NCBI RefSeq assembly: GCF_001885905.1
Contig: NZ_JXKM01000001.1
Coordinates: forward strand, 213,486 to 277,485
DNA length: 64,000 nt
Source: Enterococcus devriesei
GTDB lineage: Bacteria > Bacillota > Bacilli > Lactobacillales > Enterococcaceae
Direction of reading: 5' to 3'
This document shows, piece after piece, positions 1-7,673 of this stretch. Each line of letters starts with the position of its first letter. Position 1 is the stretch's first letter. A model generated the notes under the pieces. It was not told where the DNA came from. It saw only the letters and a program-made list of their open reading frames with translations, and did not search any database. Position numbers and translations under genes: made by a program.

Positions 1-2321
1 GTACACCAGAGGAATTTCCTGATTTTATGAAAACCCATTATGTAACTACTTTACAATCGACTCCAGGTAAAATTAGTTATTTGTTTCAAGATAATGATAA
101 AGAAATATTAGGTACTAATTTATCTACTATATTAGTTGGTGGAGAAAAAATGAATGACTCTTTTGCTGATCGATTTAGAAGTATTAACCTAATAAATATT
201 TATGGACCTACTGAGGGAACAGTCTGGACTTCAATGAAAAGAATAGAAAAAAATTATTCTAATATAGGAACACCGTTTCCTAACTATGCTCATTTCATAT
301 TAGATGAGGAAATGAGATTAATTCCAGATGGTGCTATTGGTGAACTTTATGTTGGGGGACCACAGCTTTCTAGGGGATATTATGGTCAACCTGAATTAAC
401 TAATAATAGTTTCTTAAAGAACCCATATAATTATGTGGGATCGACTGAATATTCTCGTATTTATAAAACTGGTGATGTTGTTAGACGTTTGTTAAATCAT
501 GAGTTTGAGTTAATCGGTCGAAATGATTTTCAAGTTAAAATTCGTGGGTTTCGTATTGAATTAGGCGAAATTGAATCTGCAATGTTACGGGTTCCCGGTA
601 TAAAACAAGTTCTTGCATTAGCATTAGGAGAACCGGAGAATAAGTATTTGGGCGTCTATTACAAATCAGATGAAGAGATCAAGAAATCTATTATAGAAGA
701 GGTTATCTCACAATACTTGACAGATTATATGATGCCGTCAGGCTATCAACATGTTGAAGAATTTCCATTAACAATTAATGGGAAAATTGACCGACGTGCG
801 CTTCCGGAAATTACGTATGACAATCACCTTGAATTTATAAGTCCACGCAATATAAATGAGAATAATGTATTGTTGGCAGTTTGTGATGTGCTGGAGTTAG
901 ATCCAAAAAATGTTTCGATACTTGAAAGCTTCTTCAATATTGGTGGTGATTCAATTAAAGTAATTAAACTTATTAGTCTAATTGAATCAAGAACGGGTTA
1001 TAGACCGACGATTAAAGAAATCTTTGATACAAAGACAATAGATAAGATAGCTCGGTTAATTAGTCCAGAATCAGTTAATGATGATTTTATTGATAAAGAT
1101 GAACTTTCTGTTTCTAAACAGGTATTTTTAGATATTAAGGACCAGAAGCTTTCTTATGCGCAACAAATATATAAGCAAACCCAATCCAATTCATATAGTA
1201 ATATCAAGATACGGTTTAAACTAAAAGAAAATGTTAATCCTGAGCAATTGGCAGAAGCTGTAATCGCCGTAGTAGATAGACAAGAAATATTACGTACTAA
1301 ATTATATGATGATTACCAAATTATTGACAAAAGCAGTTTAGTCGTAAGTAACGATAAGATTGATACTAAAGAATATTTTGCTCATGTTTTCAACTTGGAA
1401 AAAGAAATTCCAATAAAAGTCAATATCTATGATAACGAGTTCACCTGTGTTATTGACCATGTTGCTTTTGATGGCTGGTCCACTTCACTATTCTTGAAAG
1501 AAATCGAAGCTTTTTATGATAAGAAAGATTTGCCTGATCTTCCTTATCAATATAAAGATTATTCAAAATGTCAATATGAATTTTTAAGTAGTAATAAAAA
1601 GCAAAAACAACTAGATTATTGGAAAAAGGAACTAATTGATTATGGAGGGGTTTATTTATCAGAGAAAGAACCTAACAGAGCTGTTGAAAGCACTGGAGGA
1701 GATATATACCTTCATATTAGTGATAAACAATATAAAAAATTGCAAGGGATGATCAAAGAAAATAATTTTACTATGCATGATATATTGTTAGCTGTGTTCT
1801 ATTTGATGACTGCACAAGTAAGTAAGCAAGAGAAAATTGCTATTGCTATTCCAACGCTTAATAGGAATATATCAGGAGTAGAAAATTTAATTGGCCTATT
1901 TATCAATCAGTTCTTACTACAAATGAATATTTCAAAAAAAATGACCTTTAGGGACTTTGTCAATGTTTTAAACAATAAGATTATTTCTGCTCAAAGTAAT
2001 CAAGATGTGCCACTTGCACAAATGATGAAGGAAAATAATATTAAACTAAAAGGGAATACACTATATTTTGGTATTCAAGGATTCAAAGGTGAGGCATTGA
2101 GTCATTCCCATCTTTTTGAAGGGATTAAAGAGATGAATCAGCAGGAGCAAAAAGATGCTTTTAGTGATTTGACTCTGTTTGTTTGGGGACAAAATCTAGA
2201 CTTCAATTACTCAAAAGTATTATTTAAAGAAGAAACCGTTCAAGCGTATACTAATAAGTATGAAAAAATACTTAACTCAGTAATTGAAAATTCAGATGTT
2301 ATTTTGAAAGAACTTTATTAG
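1..2321 (+). CDS. Nonribosomal peptide synthetase, A-PCP-C (5' truncated by window)
   Basis: The reading frame is open from base 3, so the gene begins outside the window and its first modules are unseen. The visible part starts inside an adenylation domain: A5 (IYGPTEGTVW), A6 (GELYVGG), A7 (YKTGDV), A8 (GRNDFQVKIRGFRIELGEIE) and A10 (NGKIDRR) occur in order up to about base 830. A carrier domain follows, with NIGGDSIKV; the Ser codon at 951-953 would carry phosphopantetheine. A condensation domain fills about 1110-2320 and has DHVAFDG (1455-1475) for HHxxxDG, keeping the second, catalytic His and the Asp, and later IGLFINQFLL. Ending on a C domain means the chain passes in trans to the A-PCP-TE protein encoded at 3757. 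The A4 motif lies upstream, so the amino acid activated cannot be read. Base composition is visibly AT-richer than genes after 7.6 kb, which fits acquisition by transfer. The family is certain; the substrate is unknown. Confidence 0.93.
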   Translation, partial: TPEEFPDFMKTHYVTTLQSTPGKISYLFQDNDKEILGTNLSTILVGGEKMNDSFADRFRSINLINIYGPTEGTVWTSMKRIEKNYSNIGTPFPNYAHFILDEEMRLIPDGAIGELYVGGPQLSRGYYGQPELTNNSFLKNPYNYVGSTEYSRIYKTGDVVRRLLNHEFELIGRNDFQVKIRGFRIELGEIESAMLRVPGIKQVLALALGEPENKYLGVYYKSDEEIKKSIIEEVISQYLTDYMMPSGYQHVEEFPLTINGKIDRRALPEITYDNHLEFISPRNINENNVLLAVCDVLELDPKNVSILESFFNIGGDSIKVIKLISLIESRTGYRPTIKEIFDTKTIDKIARLISPESVNDDFIDKDELSVSKQVFLDIKDQKLSYAQQIYKQTQSNSYSNIKIRFKLKENVNPEQLAEAVIAVVDRQEILRTKLYDDYQIIDKSSLVVSNDKIDTKEYFAHVFNLEKEIPIKVNIYDNEFTCVIDHVAFDGWSTSLFLKEIEAFYDKKDLPDLPYQYKDYSKCQYEFLSSNKKQKQLDYWKKELIDYGGVYLSEKEPNRAVESTGGDIYLHISDKQYKKLQGMIKENNFTMHDILLAVFYLMTAQVSKQEKIAIAIPTLNRNISGVENLIGLFINQFLLQMNISKKMTFRDFVNVLNNKIISAQSNQDVPLAQMMKENNIKLKGNTLYFGIQGFKGEALSHSHLFEGIKEMNQQEQKDAFSDLTLFVWGQNLDFNYSKVLFKEETVQAYTNKYEKILNSVIENSDVILKELY

Positions 2322-2333
2322 GAGGATATTAAA

Positions 2334-2729
2334 TTGTTAGTTGAAATGTTAAAAGGGAAAATCCATAGAGCTACAGTTACACAAGCAGAATTAAATTATG
2401 TCGGAAGTATTACTATTGATAAAGAATTAATGGAGGCAAGTCATATTTTAGAATATGAAAAGGTCCAAATTGCGGATGTTGACAATGGTGAGAGATTTGA
2501 AACATATGTAATTGCGGGTCCAAGAGAGTCCGGGATGATTTGTTTGAATGGCGCAGCAGCAAGATGTGTATCAGTTGGTGATAAAATAATTATTATGAGT
2601 TATTGTCAGTTAGATTCAGAAGAGGCAAAATCAACAAAACCATACGTAGTTCTAGTAGATGATGATAATAAAATTGATAAAGAGGTACGTTATGAAAAAT
2701 ATGGATTATTAACAGAGGAGTTGGAATAG
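2334..2729 (+). CDS. panD: Aspartate 1-decarboxylase (PanD) inside the NRPS operon
   Basis: This pyruvoyl enzyme converts L-aspartate to beta-alanine. The proenzyme cleaves itself between Gly24 and Ser25 (NYVGSITID), and Ser25 becomes the pyruvoyl group. The start is TTG: AGGAGG at 2320-2325 lies 8 bases before it, and it places the Gly-Ser pair at exactly 24/25 as in characterised PanD proteins. The next ATG (2346) is too far from the ribosome binding site. At 131 aa it has normal PanD length. No panB or panC is nearby. It sits between two NRPS genes with 12-base and 2-base gaps, so I infer that it supplies beta-alanine to the synthetase rather than to pantothenate synthesis. Confidence 0.93.
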   Translation: MLVEMLKGKIHRATVTQAELNYVGSITIDKELMEASHILEYEKVQIADVDNGERFETYVIAGPRESGMICLNGAAARCVSVGDKIIIMSYCQLDSEEAKSTKPYVVLVDDDNKIDKEVRYEKYGLLTEELE

Positions 2730-2731
2730 AC

Positions 2732-3715
2732 ATGCGAGAGAGAGCATTTTTAACTCCAGTTACTGAGAATTTTTTACATGCAATTGGTGTTGGAATGGTT
2801 TCATACGAACTCGCTTTAAAATACGATGTTGATCCGAAGACTGCCTTTATAGCAGGCAGTCTTCACGATCTTGGTGGAGCAATTCCAGACTCAGATAGAG
2901 TACAAATTGCTGAGTTCTATGAAATCCCATTATATACAGAAGAAATAAATGTCCCCATGCTTGTCCATGCAAAGCAGGGAGAATTTTTTGCGAGAAACTT
3001 ATTTAATATTTATGAACCAGAAATATTAAATGCAATCCTTTTTCATACTACCTGTATAGATAATGCATCAGAGTTAACAAAAATTGTATTTATAGCTGAT
3101 AAAATACATTGGGACCGTAATGGAGAGCCTCCTTATTTATCGGGGCTACTAGCGGCTTTAGATGTTTCTTTGGATTACGGGTGTAACTATTTTCTTAATT
3201 GGCTGTGGAATTCAGATTTATATGTTATTCATCCCTTTTTAAAAAGAAGCTATGGTTACTATATAGAAAATAAAAGGTTTTCAACATTAAATAGAAATGA
3301 ATTGACAAACGAAAATAATATAATTATTGATGATGATATAAGAAGAAGATATTTTCTTAATGAAATTAAAGATGAATTTGAAAAAATTTTTCGTATATCA
3401 AAATCTGCTTATGAGTTGGCTAAAAACGATTCAATTAATCAAGATAAAGCCTTTATTGCGGCTGTTTTAACAACCGCATCAGATACAATCTTTAATAACC
3501 AAAAAGATATTATTGCTAAAGCTCTAAATTTAGATCCTAAAGGAACTAACCTATTTGCTGAAATAAATTATTATTTTGCAAAAACAGAATTTAAAGTGGA
3601 AGACCCAGAAATTTTAGAGTCGCTGTTGAATTATCAATCAAAAAATCTCATTAATAATCAAAAGTTGGCCAAAATAGTGGCAATGGCTTATAAAACAAGT
3701 TCAAACCGAATATAG
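2732..3715 (+). CDS. YqeK-like HD-domain protein with a degenerate second HD copy
   Basis: Residues about 15-130 match the YqeK family of HD phosphohydrolases (symmetrical Ap4A hydrolases): a first His (HAIGVGM), the HD pair in GSLHDLG, VHAKQGEFFARN, FHTT, and KIVFIADKI. These provide a metal-binding HD set. The C-terminal part, about 215-325, repeats the same pattern in degraded form: SAYELAKNDSINQDKAFIAA echoes SYELALKYDVDPKTAFIAG, and DPEILESLLNYQ then KLAKIVAMAYK echo EPEILNAILFHT then LTKIVFIADK. All metal ligands are lost in this copy. Usual YqeK is about 190 aa, against 327 here. The gene starts 2 bases after panD and is clearly part of the operon. A possible role is removal of Ap4A or another nucleotide by-product of adenylation, or action on the peptide; neither is shown by the sequence. 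Confidence 0.8.
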   Translation: MRERAFLTPVTENFLHAIGVGMVSYELALKYDVDPKTAFIAGSLHDLGGAIPDSDRVQIAEFYEIPLYTEEINVPMLVHAKQGEFFARNLFNIYEPEILNAILFHTTCIDNASELTKIVFIADKIHWDRNGEPPYLSGLLAALDVSLDYGCNYFLNWLWNSDLYVIHPFLKRSYGYYIENKRFSTLNRNELTNENNIIIDDDIRRRYFLNEIKDEFEKIFRISKSAYELAKNDSINQDKAFIAAVLTTASDTIFNNQKDIIAKALNLDPKGTNLFAEINYYFAKTEFKVEDPEILESLLNYQSKNLINNQKLAKIVAMAYKTSSNRI

Positions 3716-3756
3716 TTAATCAATCATTATTCCAACTAGTAACTTTGGAGGAGATC

Positions 3757-6195
3757 ATGTCAATGAATGATACAAAAGATTTTTTATCACAAATTTTTGA
3801 ATTTGGACAAACCTTACCAAATCAAGTTGCATTAGTAGACGATAATTATGAACTAACTTACCGTGACCTTAAAAATAGGGTCGAAGAAGCGGTAAAACAA
3901 ATTGAAGAATATATTTTAGGTAATCAATGCGTGGTACTTCAAATTCCTAGAAGTATTCATTTTCCGATTATAATACTGGCGTTAACTAAATTATCAATTA
4001 CTTTTATTCCACAAGACATTTCTCAACCAGATGAAAGATTGCGGCAAATGATCAATACTGCAAAAGCAACCATGCTAATTTCTTTAGATGAAAATGAGCA
4101 ATATAAATTCACTAAAATTAATCAGCCGGAACATACTCCTTCTCAGGCATGGGCTATTTATTTTACATCCGGTTCAACTGATGTACCTAAGGCGGTTGAA
4201 ATTCCTAGAGAAAATGTTATGAACACTGTAATATGGGAAAAAAAAGAATTTAAAATAACTAGCAACGATCACGTTGCTGCTTATACGCCTTATTCTTTTG
4301 CGATTAGCTATATTGAGTTATTCTCTACACTTTATTCTGGAGGAACCATTTATATAGCAAGTGAAAAAGTACGTCATGATTTAAGTTTGTTAGAAACTTT
4401 TCTTATAGATAATAAAATCACATTGATGAATACGACCGCAGTCATTGGAGAACGGATAATACGAACTATGAATATACCTAGTTTACGATTACTAACATTA
4501 TCTGGACAAAGGTTTCCTAATATCGATTTAAGTCAAATTCCCTACCAAATATTCAATGTATATGGAAATACTGAATGTGGGGCTGCAACAATTTCTGAAA
4601 TTAGAAATTCGAGTGGGAAAATTACTATAGGTAAACCCGTTTATAAGATGAGTGCACTAATTTTAGGAAAAGAAAATCAGATCTTGGATGCTGAACAAGT
4701 TGGTGAGTTATTCATTTATGGTCCACAGGTTGCTATTGGTTATTACCAAAATGATGATGCGACTGAACGGACCTTTGTTACAGTCAAAATTCCAGATAGT
4801 GATGATGAAATTAGAGGATATAAGACAGGCGATTTTGCGCGCATATTGAGTACTGGAGAAATTGATTATCTTGGAAGAAGAGATAGGCAATATAAAATAA
4901 ATGGTGTAAGGATCGACCTAGCAGAGATTGAAGAAGTTATTCAACAAGTTGTCCCTGGTATCAAGCAGACCTATATGGCTGTAAAGGAAAACAGAATTTA
5001 TTGCTGGGTAACGAGCGACATAAGAAAAAAAGAAAATGATCTTATAAAAAAAGTGAGTACTCGAGTACCAGCTGTAATGGTACCTACGAGAATAATCCAA
5101 ATAGAGTCGCTCCCCTTAAATGGTAATGGGAAGACGGATGAGAAAAGGTTATTTAGAGATCTTTTGGTTCAAGAAAACATAATCGACGATAGAGATATTA
5201 GTCCTGAACAGCGAAAAGCCGAAAAATATTTAAAAAATACATGGGCTCAGATTCTTAATATTAATACCGAGAACATAAATTTTGAAAGTGACTTCAAAAA
5301 ATTAGGTGCTACTTCTCTTCAAATTATGGAACTTGGTGTTAAAATCCTTCAAGATTTAAATAAAAGAACAAATTTTGTTGAACTACATCTGCGGAGTAAC
5401 TTGTGTGATATGGCACAAATATTAATCACTGAGGACAAATTCCAACCAATTTATACTTTTGTAAAAAGAACACCTAGTATGGGAAACACCCCAGCTTTAT
5501 TTGTAGTACATTCTGGAAATACGGGAAGTGATGTTTATCGCCCGCTTTTTGAAAATATTGACGAACCTAACTTTCCGATTTATGTAATTGAACCCCATAA
5601 TTTACTTTCTTCGGGCAAAAGGATTGATGGAATTGAAAATATTTCGACATACTATATAGATTTAATAGAGAATTTTGTACCTGAAAAAAATTTTTCACAA
5701 ATCAATTTAATGGGTTGGAGTTACGGTGGAGTCGTCGCAAGCGAAATTTGTTATCAACTATCTCAAGAGAGGTCCTTAAAAAGCGTAAAAGAACTTACTA
5801 TTTTAGATTCCCCATTTTATATTGATCAAAATGATGTTGATTTGGCTGAACTTAGAGAGAAAAGTGGCTACTACAGAAAATATTTTGAGGAGACACATAT
5901 TTTTGAAGATATGAACAAAAAAAATATTACTACAGAAAAGCTAGTTGCTAATAACCATAATGTTTTTCAAGATCTAATAGAGTATAAGCCCAAAAACGTT
6001 ATTACACCAACAACATTTGTTAGAAGTATGGTTGAAGATAAACCGTTAAAAATTGAACAAATAGAAAAAATATTCAACAAAAGTAGAATTATAGATGTTT
6101 TTTCAAAGCATGATTATCTATTTGTAGAGCAGGAAACTCGCGATAAGATTAAAGAGATTCTTCATTTGAACTTTAATGAGGTGAAAAGTATATGA
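3757..6195 (+). CDS. Nonribosomal peptide synthetase, A-PCP-thioesterase, candidate beta-alanine module
   Basis: Termination module of the operon. The adenylation domain (about 1-450) has A3 (YFTSGSTDVPKAVE), A5 (NVYGNTECG), A7 (YKTGDF), A8 (GRRDRQYKINGVRIDLAEIE) and A10 (NGNGKTD, with the catalytic Lys). In A4 the usual FDxS reads FAIS, so Ala182 replaces the Asp that binds the alpha-amino group. This is a feature of domains activating beta-amino or non-amino acids. The carrier Ser is Ser520 (LGATSLQ). The thioesterase (about 560-812) has GWSYGG (Ser655), an Asp in ILDSPF and a His in KHDYLF. GGAGGAG at 3747-3753 serves ATG 3757; ATG 3763 is an alternative start. There is no condensation domain, so it must accept the chain from the upstream C domain. 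The stop overlaps the PPTase start (ATGA). Confidence 0.92.
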   Translation: MSMNDTKDFLSQIFEFGQTLPNQVALVDDNYELTYRDLKNRVEEAVKQIEEYILGNQCVVLQIPRSIHFPIIILALTKLSITFIPQDISQPDERLRQMINTAKATMLISLDENEQYKFTKINQPEHTPSQAWAIYFTSGSTDVPKAVEIPRENVMNTVIWEKKEFKITSNDHVAAYTPYSFAISYIELFSTLYSGGTIYIASEKVRHDLSLLETFLIDNKITLMNTTAVIGERIIRTMNIPSLRLLTLSGQRFPNIDLSQIPYQIFNVYGNTECGAATISEIRNSSGKITIGKPVYKMSALILGKENQILDAEQVGELFIYGPQVAIGYYQNDDATERTFVTVKIPDSDDEIRGYKTGDFARILSTGEIDYLGRRDRQYKINGVRIDLAEIEEVIQQVVPGIKQTYMAVKENRIYCWVTSDIRKKENDLIKKVSTRVPAVMVPTRIIQIESLPLNGNGKTDEKRLFRDLLVQENIIDDRDISPEQRKAEKYLKNTWAQILNINTENINFESDFKKLGATSLQIMELGVKILQDLNKRTNFVELHLRSNLCDMAQILITEDKFQPIYTFVKRTPSMGNTPALFVVHSGNTGSDVYRPLFENIDEPNFPIYVIEPHNLLSSGKRIDGIENISTYYIDLIENFVPEKNFSQINLMGWSYGGVVASEICYQLSQERSLKSVKELTILDSPFYIDQNDVDLAELREKSGYYRKYFEETHIFEDMNKKNITTEKLVANNHNVFQDLIEYKPKNVITPTTFVRSMVEDKPLKIEQIEKIFNKSRIIDVFSKHDYLFVEQETRDKIKEILHLNFNEVKSI

Positions 6196-6821
6196 AGAAA
6201 GTGGTAATTTACCAAGTTAAGGAAATGCTTTACGATGAGGTTATGAAATTCGTTAAAAGTAATGCCCCTAAACGTTTTAGATACTCAAATAGATTTTATA
6301 AAAAGGCAGATAGGTATAATTCTGCCGTAGCATATGTATTACTGTGCATAGCCTACGGGTTTATCATCAAAGAATTTGAGGTAGGCAAACACGGAAAGCC
6401 TTATTTTAAAACATTCGCTCAATATTTGTCAATTTCTCATTCTGGTAGTATTGTAACTGTTGGAATATCAGATAATGAAATAGCGATAGATTGTGAATAT
6501 AAACAGTCTGTTGACGAATTTATAATTGAAAAAACTTTTACGAAAAAGGAAAAAAAACTTGTCGAGAAGCAATATATGAAAGAGAGCGCTATTTGGACAG
6601 CGAAAGAGGCGATTAGTAAATTTTGGAATGAGGACTGGTACTCTTACCCCAGAACCGAAATTACCATTGAGGAGAACATAATATACGACCAAAATAATCC
6701 TAATTTACTATTAGAATTTATTGATTTAGAAAACTGCAGTATCTGTATCGTGAGCGAAGATGAAGATAAATCTGAAGTTTATTGGATAATTGAGAATGAT
6801 ATTAAGAAAATGGTTGAATAA
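6192..6821 (+). CDS. Sfp-type 4'-phosphopantetheinyl transferase
   Basis: It transfers phosphopantetheine from CoA to the carrier-domain serines of the NRPS proteins. The family motifs are present in order: GKPYF with LSISHSG (about residues 66-86), AIDCE (the GxDxE magnesium site, with Cys in the middle position) and IWTAKEAISKF (W-x-x-KEA-x-x-K). At 209 aa it is in the range of Sfp-type enzymes and longer than AcpS. The start codon overlaps the NRPS stop by four bases (ATGA), so translation is probably coupled, which assigns it to this pathway. No transporter or resistance gene follows; the operon ends here on this side. Confidence 0.9.
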   Translation: MKKVVIYQVKEMLYDEVMKFVKSNAPKRFRYSNRFYKKADRYNSAVAYVLLCIAYGFIIKEFEVGKHGKPYFKTFAQYLSISHSGSIVTVGISDNEIAIDCEYKQSVDEFIIEKTFTKKEKKLVEKQYMKESAIWTAKEAISKFWNEDWYSYPRTEITIEENIIYDQNNPNLLLEFIDLENCSICIVSEDEDKSEVYWIIENDIKKMVE

Positions 6822-6858
6822 AAAATATTTGGAAAAATTTTATTTAGAATTTTATTTT

Positions 6859-6867
6859 TGCTATAAT
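6859..6867 (+). promoter_or_regulatory. Extended -10 promoter candidate upstream of manO
   Basis: TGCTATAAT at 6859-6867 is a perfect extended -10. The -35 region (about 6839-6844, TTTATT) is weak. It lies just after the NRPS operon and would give a leader of about 195 bases before manO. Apart from this, 6822-7068 is AT-rich and shows nothing else I recognise. Confidence 0.5.
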
Positions 6868-7068
6868 GTATATAAGTAAAACATTTTTGCTGCTTTATTG
6901 TATTTCAAAATATCAGTGTAGTAAAAAATAATACGGATATAGAGGTTATTTAATCAGAATAAGTCAAGAATTCCATTGCCTAAAATAGATTAAAAATCTT
7001 TACTATTGAGTTAAAAGAAGTGATTATAAATTAAACAACATTTATAATTATAGATAGGAGATTTATTC

Positions 7069-7440
7069 ATGGTTCAATCAATCAATACGCAGGTCGATTT
7101 AGTTGTGAGTGCAACTTCTTTGGCAGGTGCATCAGATTACGGAAAGATTATGATTGGTGACAAAGGATTTGAATTTTATAATGATCGAGATGCGAATAAG
7201 TTTATTCAGATTCCTTGGGAAGAAGTGGACTACGTAATTGCTTCAGTCATGTTCAAAGGAAAAAAAATTCCTCGCTACGCCATTCAAACAAAGAAAAACG
7301 GAACGTATACTTTTGCATCAAAAACACCTAAAGAAGTTTTGCGGGCAATTCGTAAATATGTTGATCCGGAACATATGGTCCGTTCATTAAGCTTTTTTGA
7401 TGTTTTAAAACGAGGAATTAAAGGCATTTTCAAACATTAA
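7069..7440 (+). CDS. manO: ManO-like DUF956 protein (orphan)
   Basis: This 123-aa cytosolic protein matches the DUF956/ManO family, whose members usually sit directly after the mannose PTS genes manLMN in lactic acid bacteria. Recognisable segments are GKIMIGDKGFEFYNDRDANK, IPWEEVDYVIASV and FASKTPKEVLRAIRKY. The fold may resemble a PH-like domain, which is an inference. AGGAG at 7056-7060 gives a good start. Here it stands alone between the NRPS operon and the mannitol operon, with its own terminator. The mannose PTS genes may lie left of the window, with the NRPS operon inserted between. The molecular function is unknown. Confidence 0.75.
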   Translation: MVQSINTQVDLVVSATSLAGASDYGKIMIGDKGFEFYNDRDANKFIQIPWEEVDYVIASVMFKGKKIPRYAIQTKKNGTYTFASKTPKEVLRAIRKYVDPEHMVRSLSFFDVLKRGIKGIFKH

Positions 7441-7457
7441 TTAAATAATTTTTTTTA

Positions 7458-7488
7458 GGTAGGTCTTTAAGACCTACCCATTTTTTTA
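7458..7488 (+). terminator. Rho-independent terminator after manO
   Basis: An 8-bp stem GGTAGGTC / GACCTACC with a 5-base loop is followed by seven T residues. Confidence 0.88.
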
Positions 7489-7560
7489 AATGTTACTCAA
7501 AAACCTTTCTTCTAAATAAATACTGAAAGTAGATTTTGTCAAATTTAAATCTCTTTAATT

Positions 7561-7582
7561 TTGGCACAAACTTCTGTGCCAA
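7561..7582 (+). promoter_or_regulatory. MtlR-type operator upstream of mtlA
   Basis: Perfect inverted repeat TTGGCACA - 6 bases - TGTGCCAA. It resembles the TTGnCACA/TGTGnCAA arms reported for MtlR operators in bacilli, although the spacer here is 6 rather than 4. Its centre is about 64 bases upstream of the predicted transcription start, a usual position for an activator. Confidence 0.72.
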
Positions 7583-7600
7583 AGCTCTATCTTCTATTCC

Positions 7601-7629
7601 TTGAAAGCGCATCAATCTGGCGCTATGAT
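7601..7629 (+). promoter_or_regulatory. mtl operon promoter
   Basis: -35 TTGAAA (7601-7606), 17-bp spacer, -10 TATGAT (7624-7629). The start of transcription would fall near 7636, inside the cre site. The stretch 7491-7560 upstream shows no other signal. Confidence 0.8.
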
Positions 7630-7633
7630 AAAA

Positions 7634-7649
7634 ATGTAAACGAAATCAT
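7634..7649 (+). promoter_or_regulatory. cre (CcpA) site over the mtl transcription start
   Basis: ATGTAAACGAAATCAT matches the consensus WTGNAARCGNWWWCAW at every defined position. Its place over the predicted start predicts catabolite repression of the operon by CcpA. Confidence 0.85.
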
Positions 7650-7673
7650 TTTATCATTTAAGGAGGAACTAAA

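Noticed and set aside
2334..2729. PanD as an ordinary pantothenate-pathway gene
   Set aside because: No panB, panC or panE is adjacent, and it is embedded between NRPS genes with tiny gaps; supply to the NRPS is the simpler reading, although both uses could coexist.
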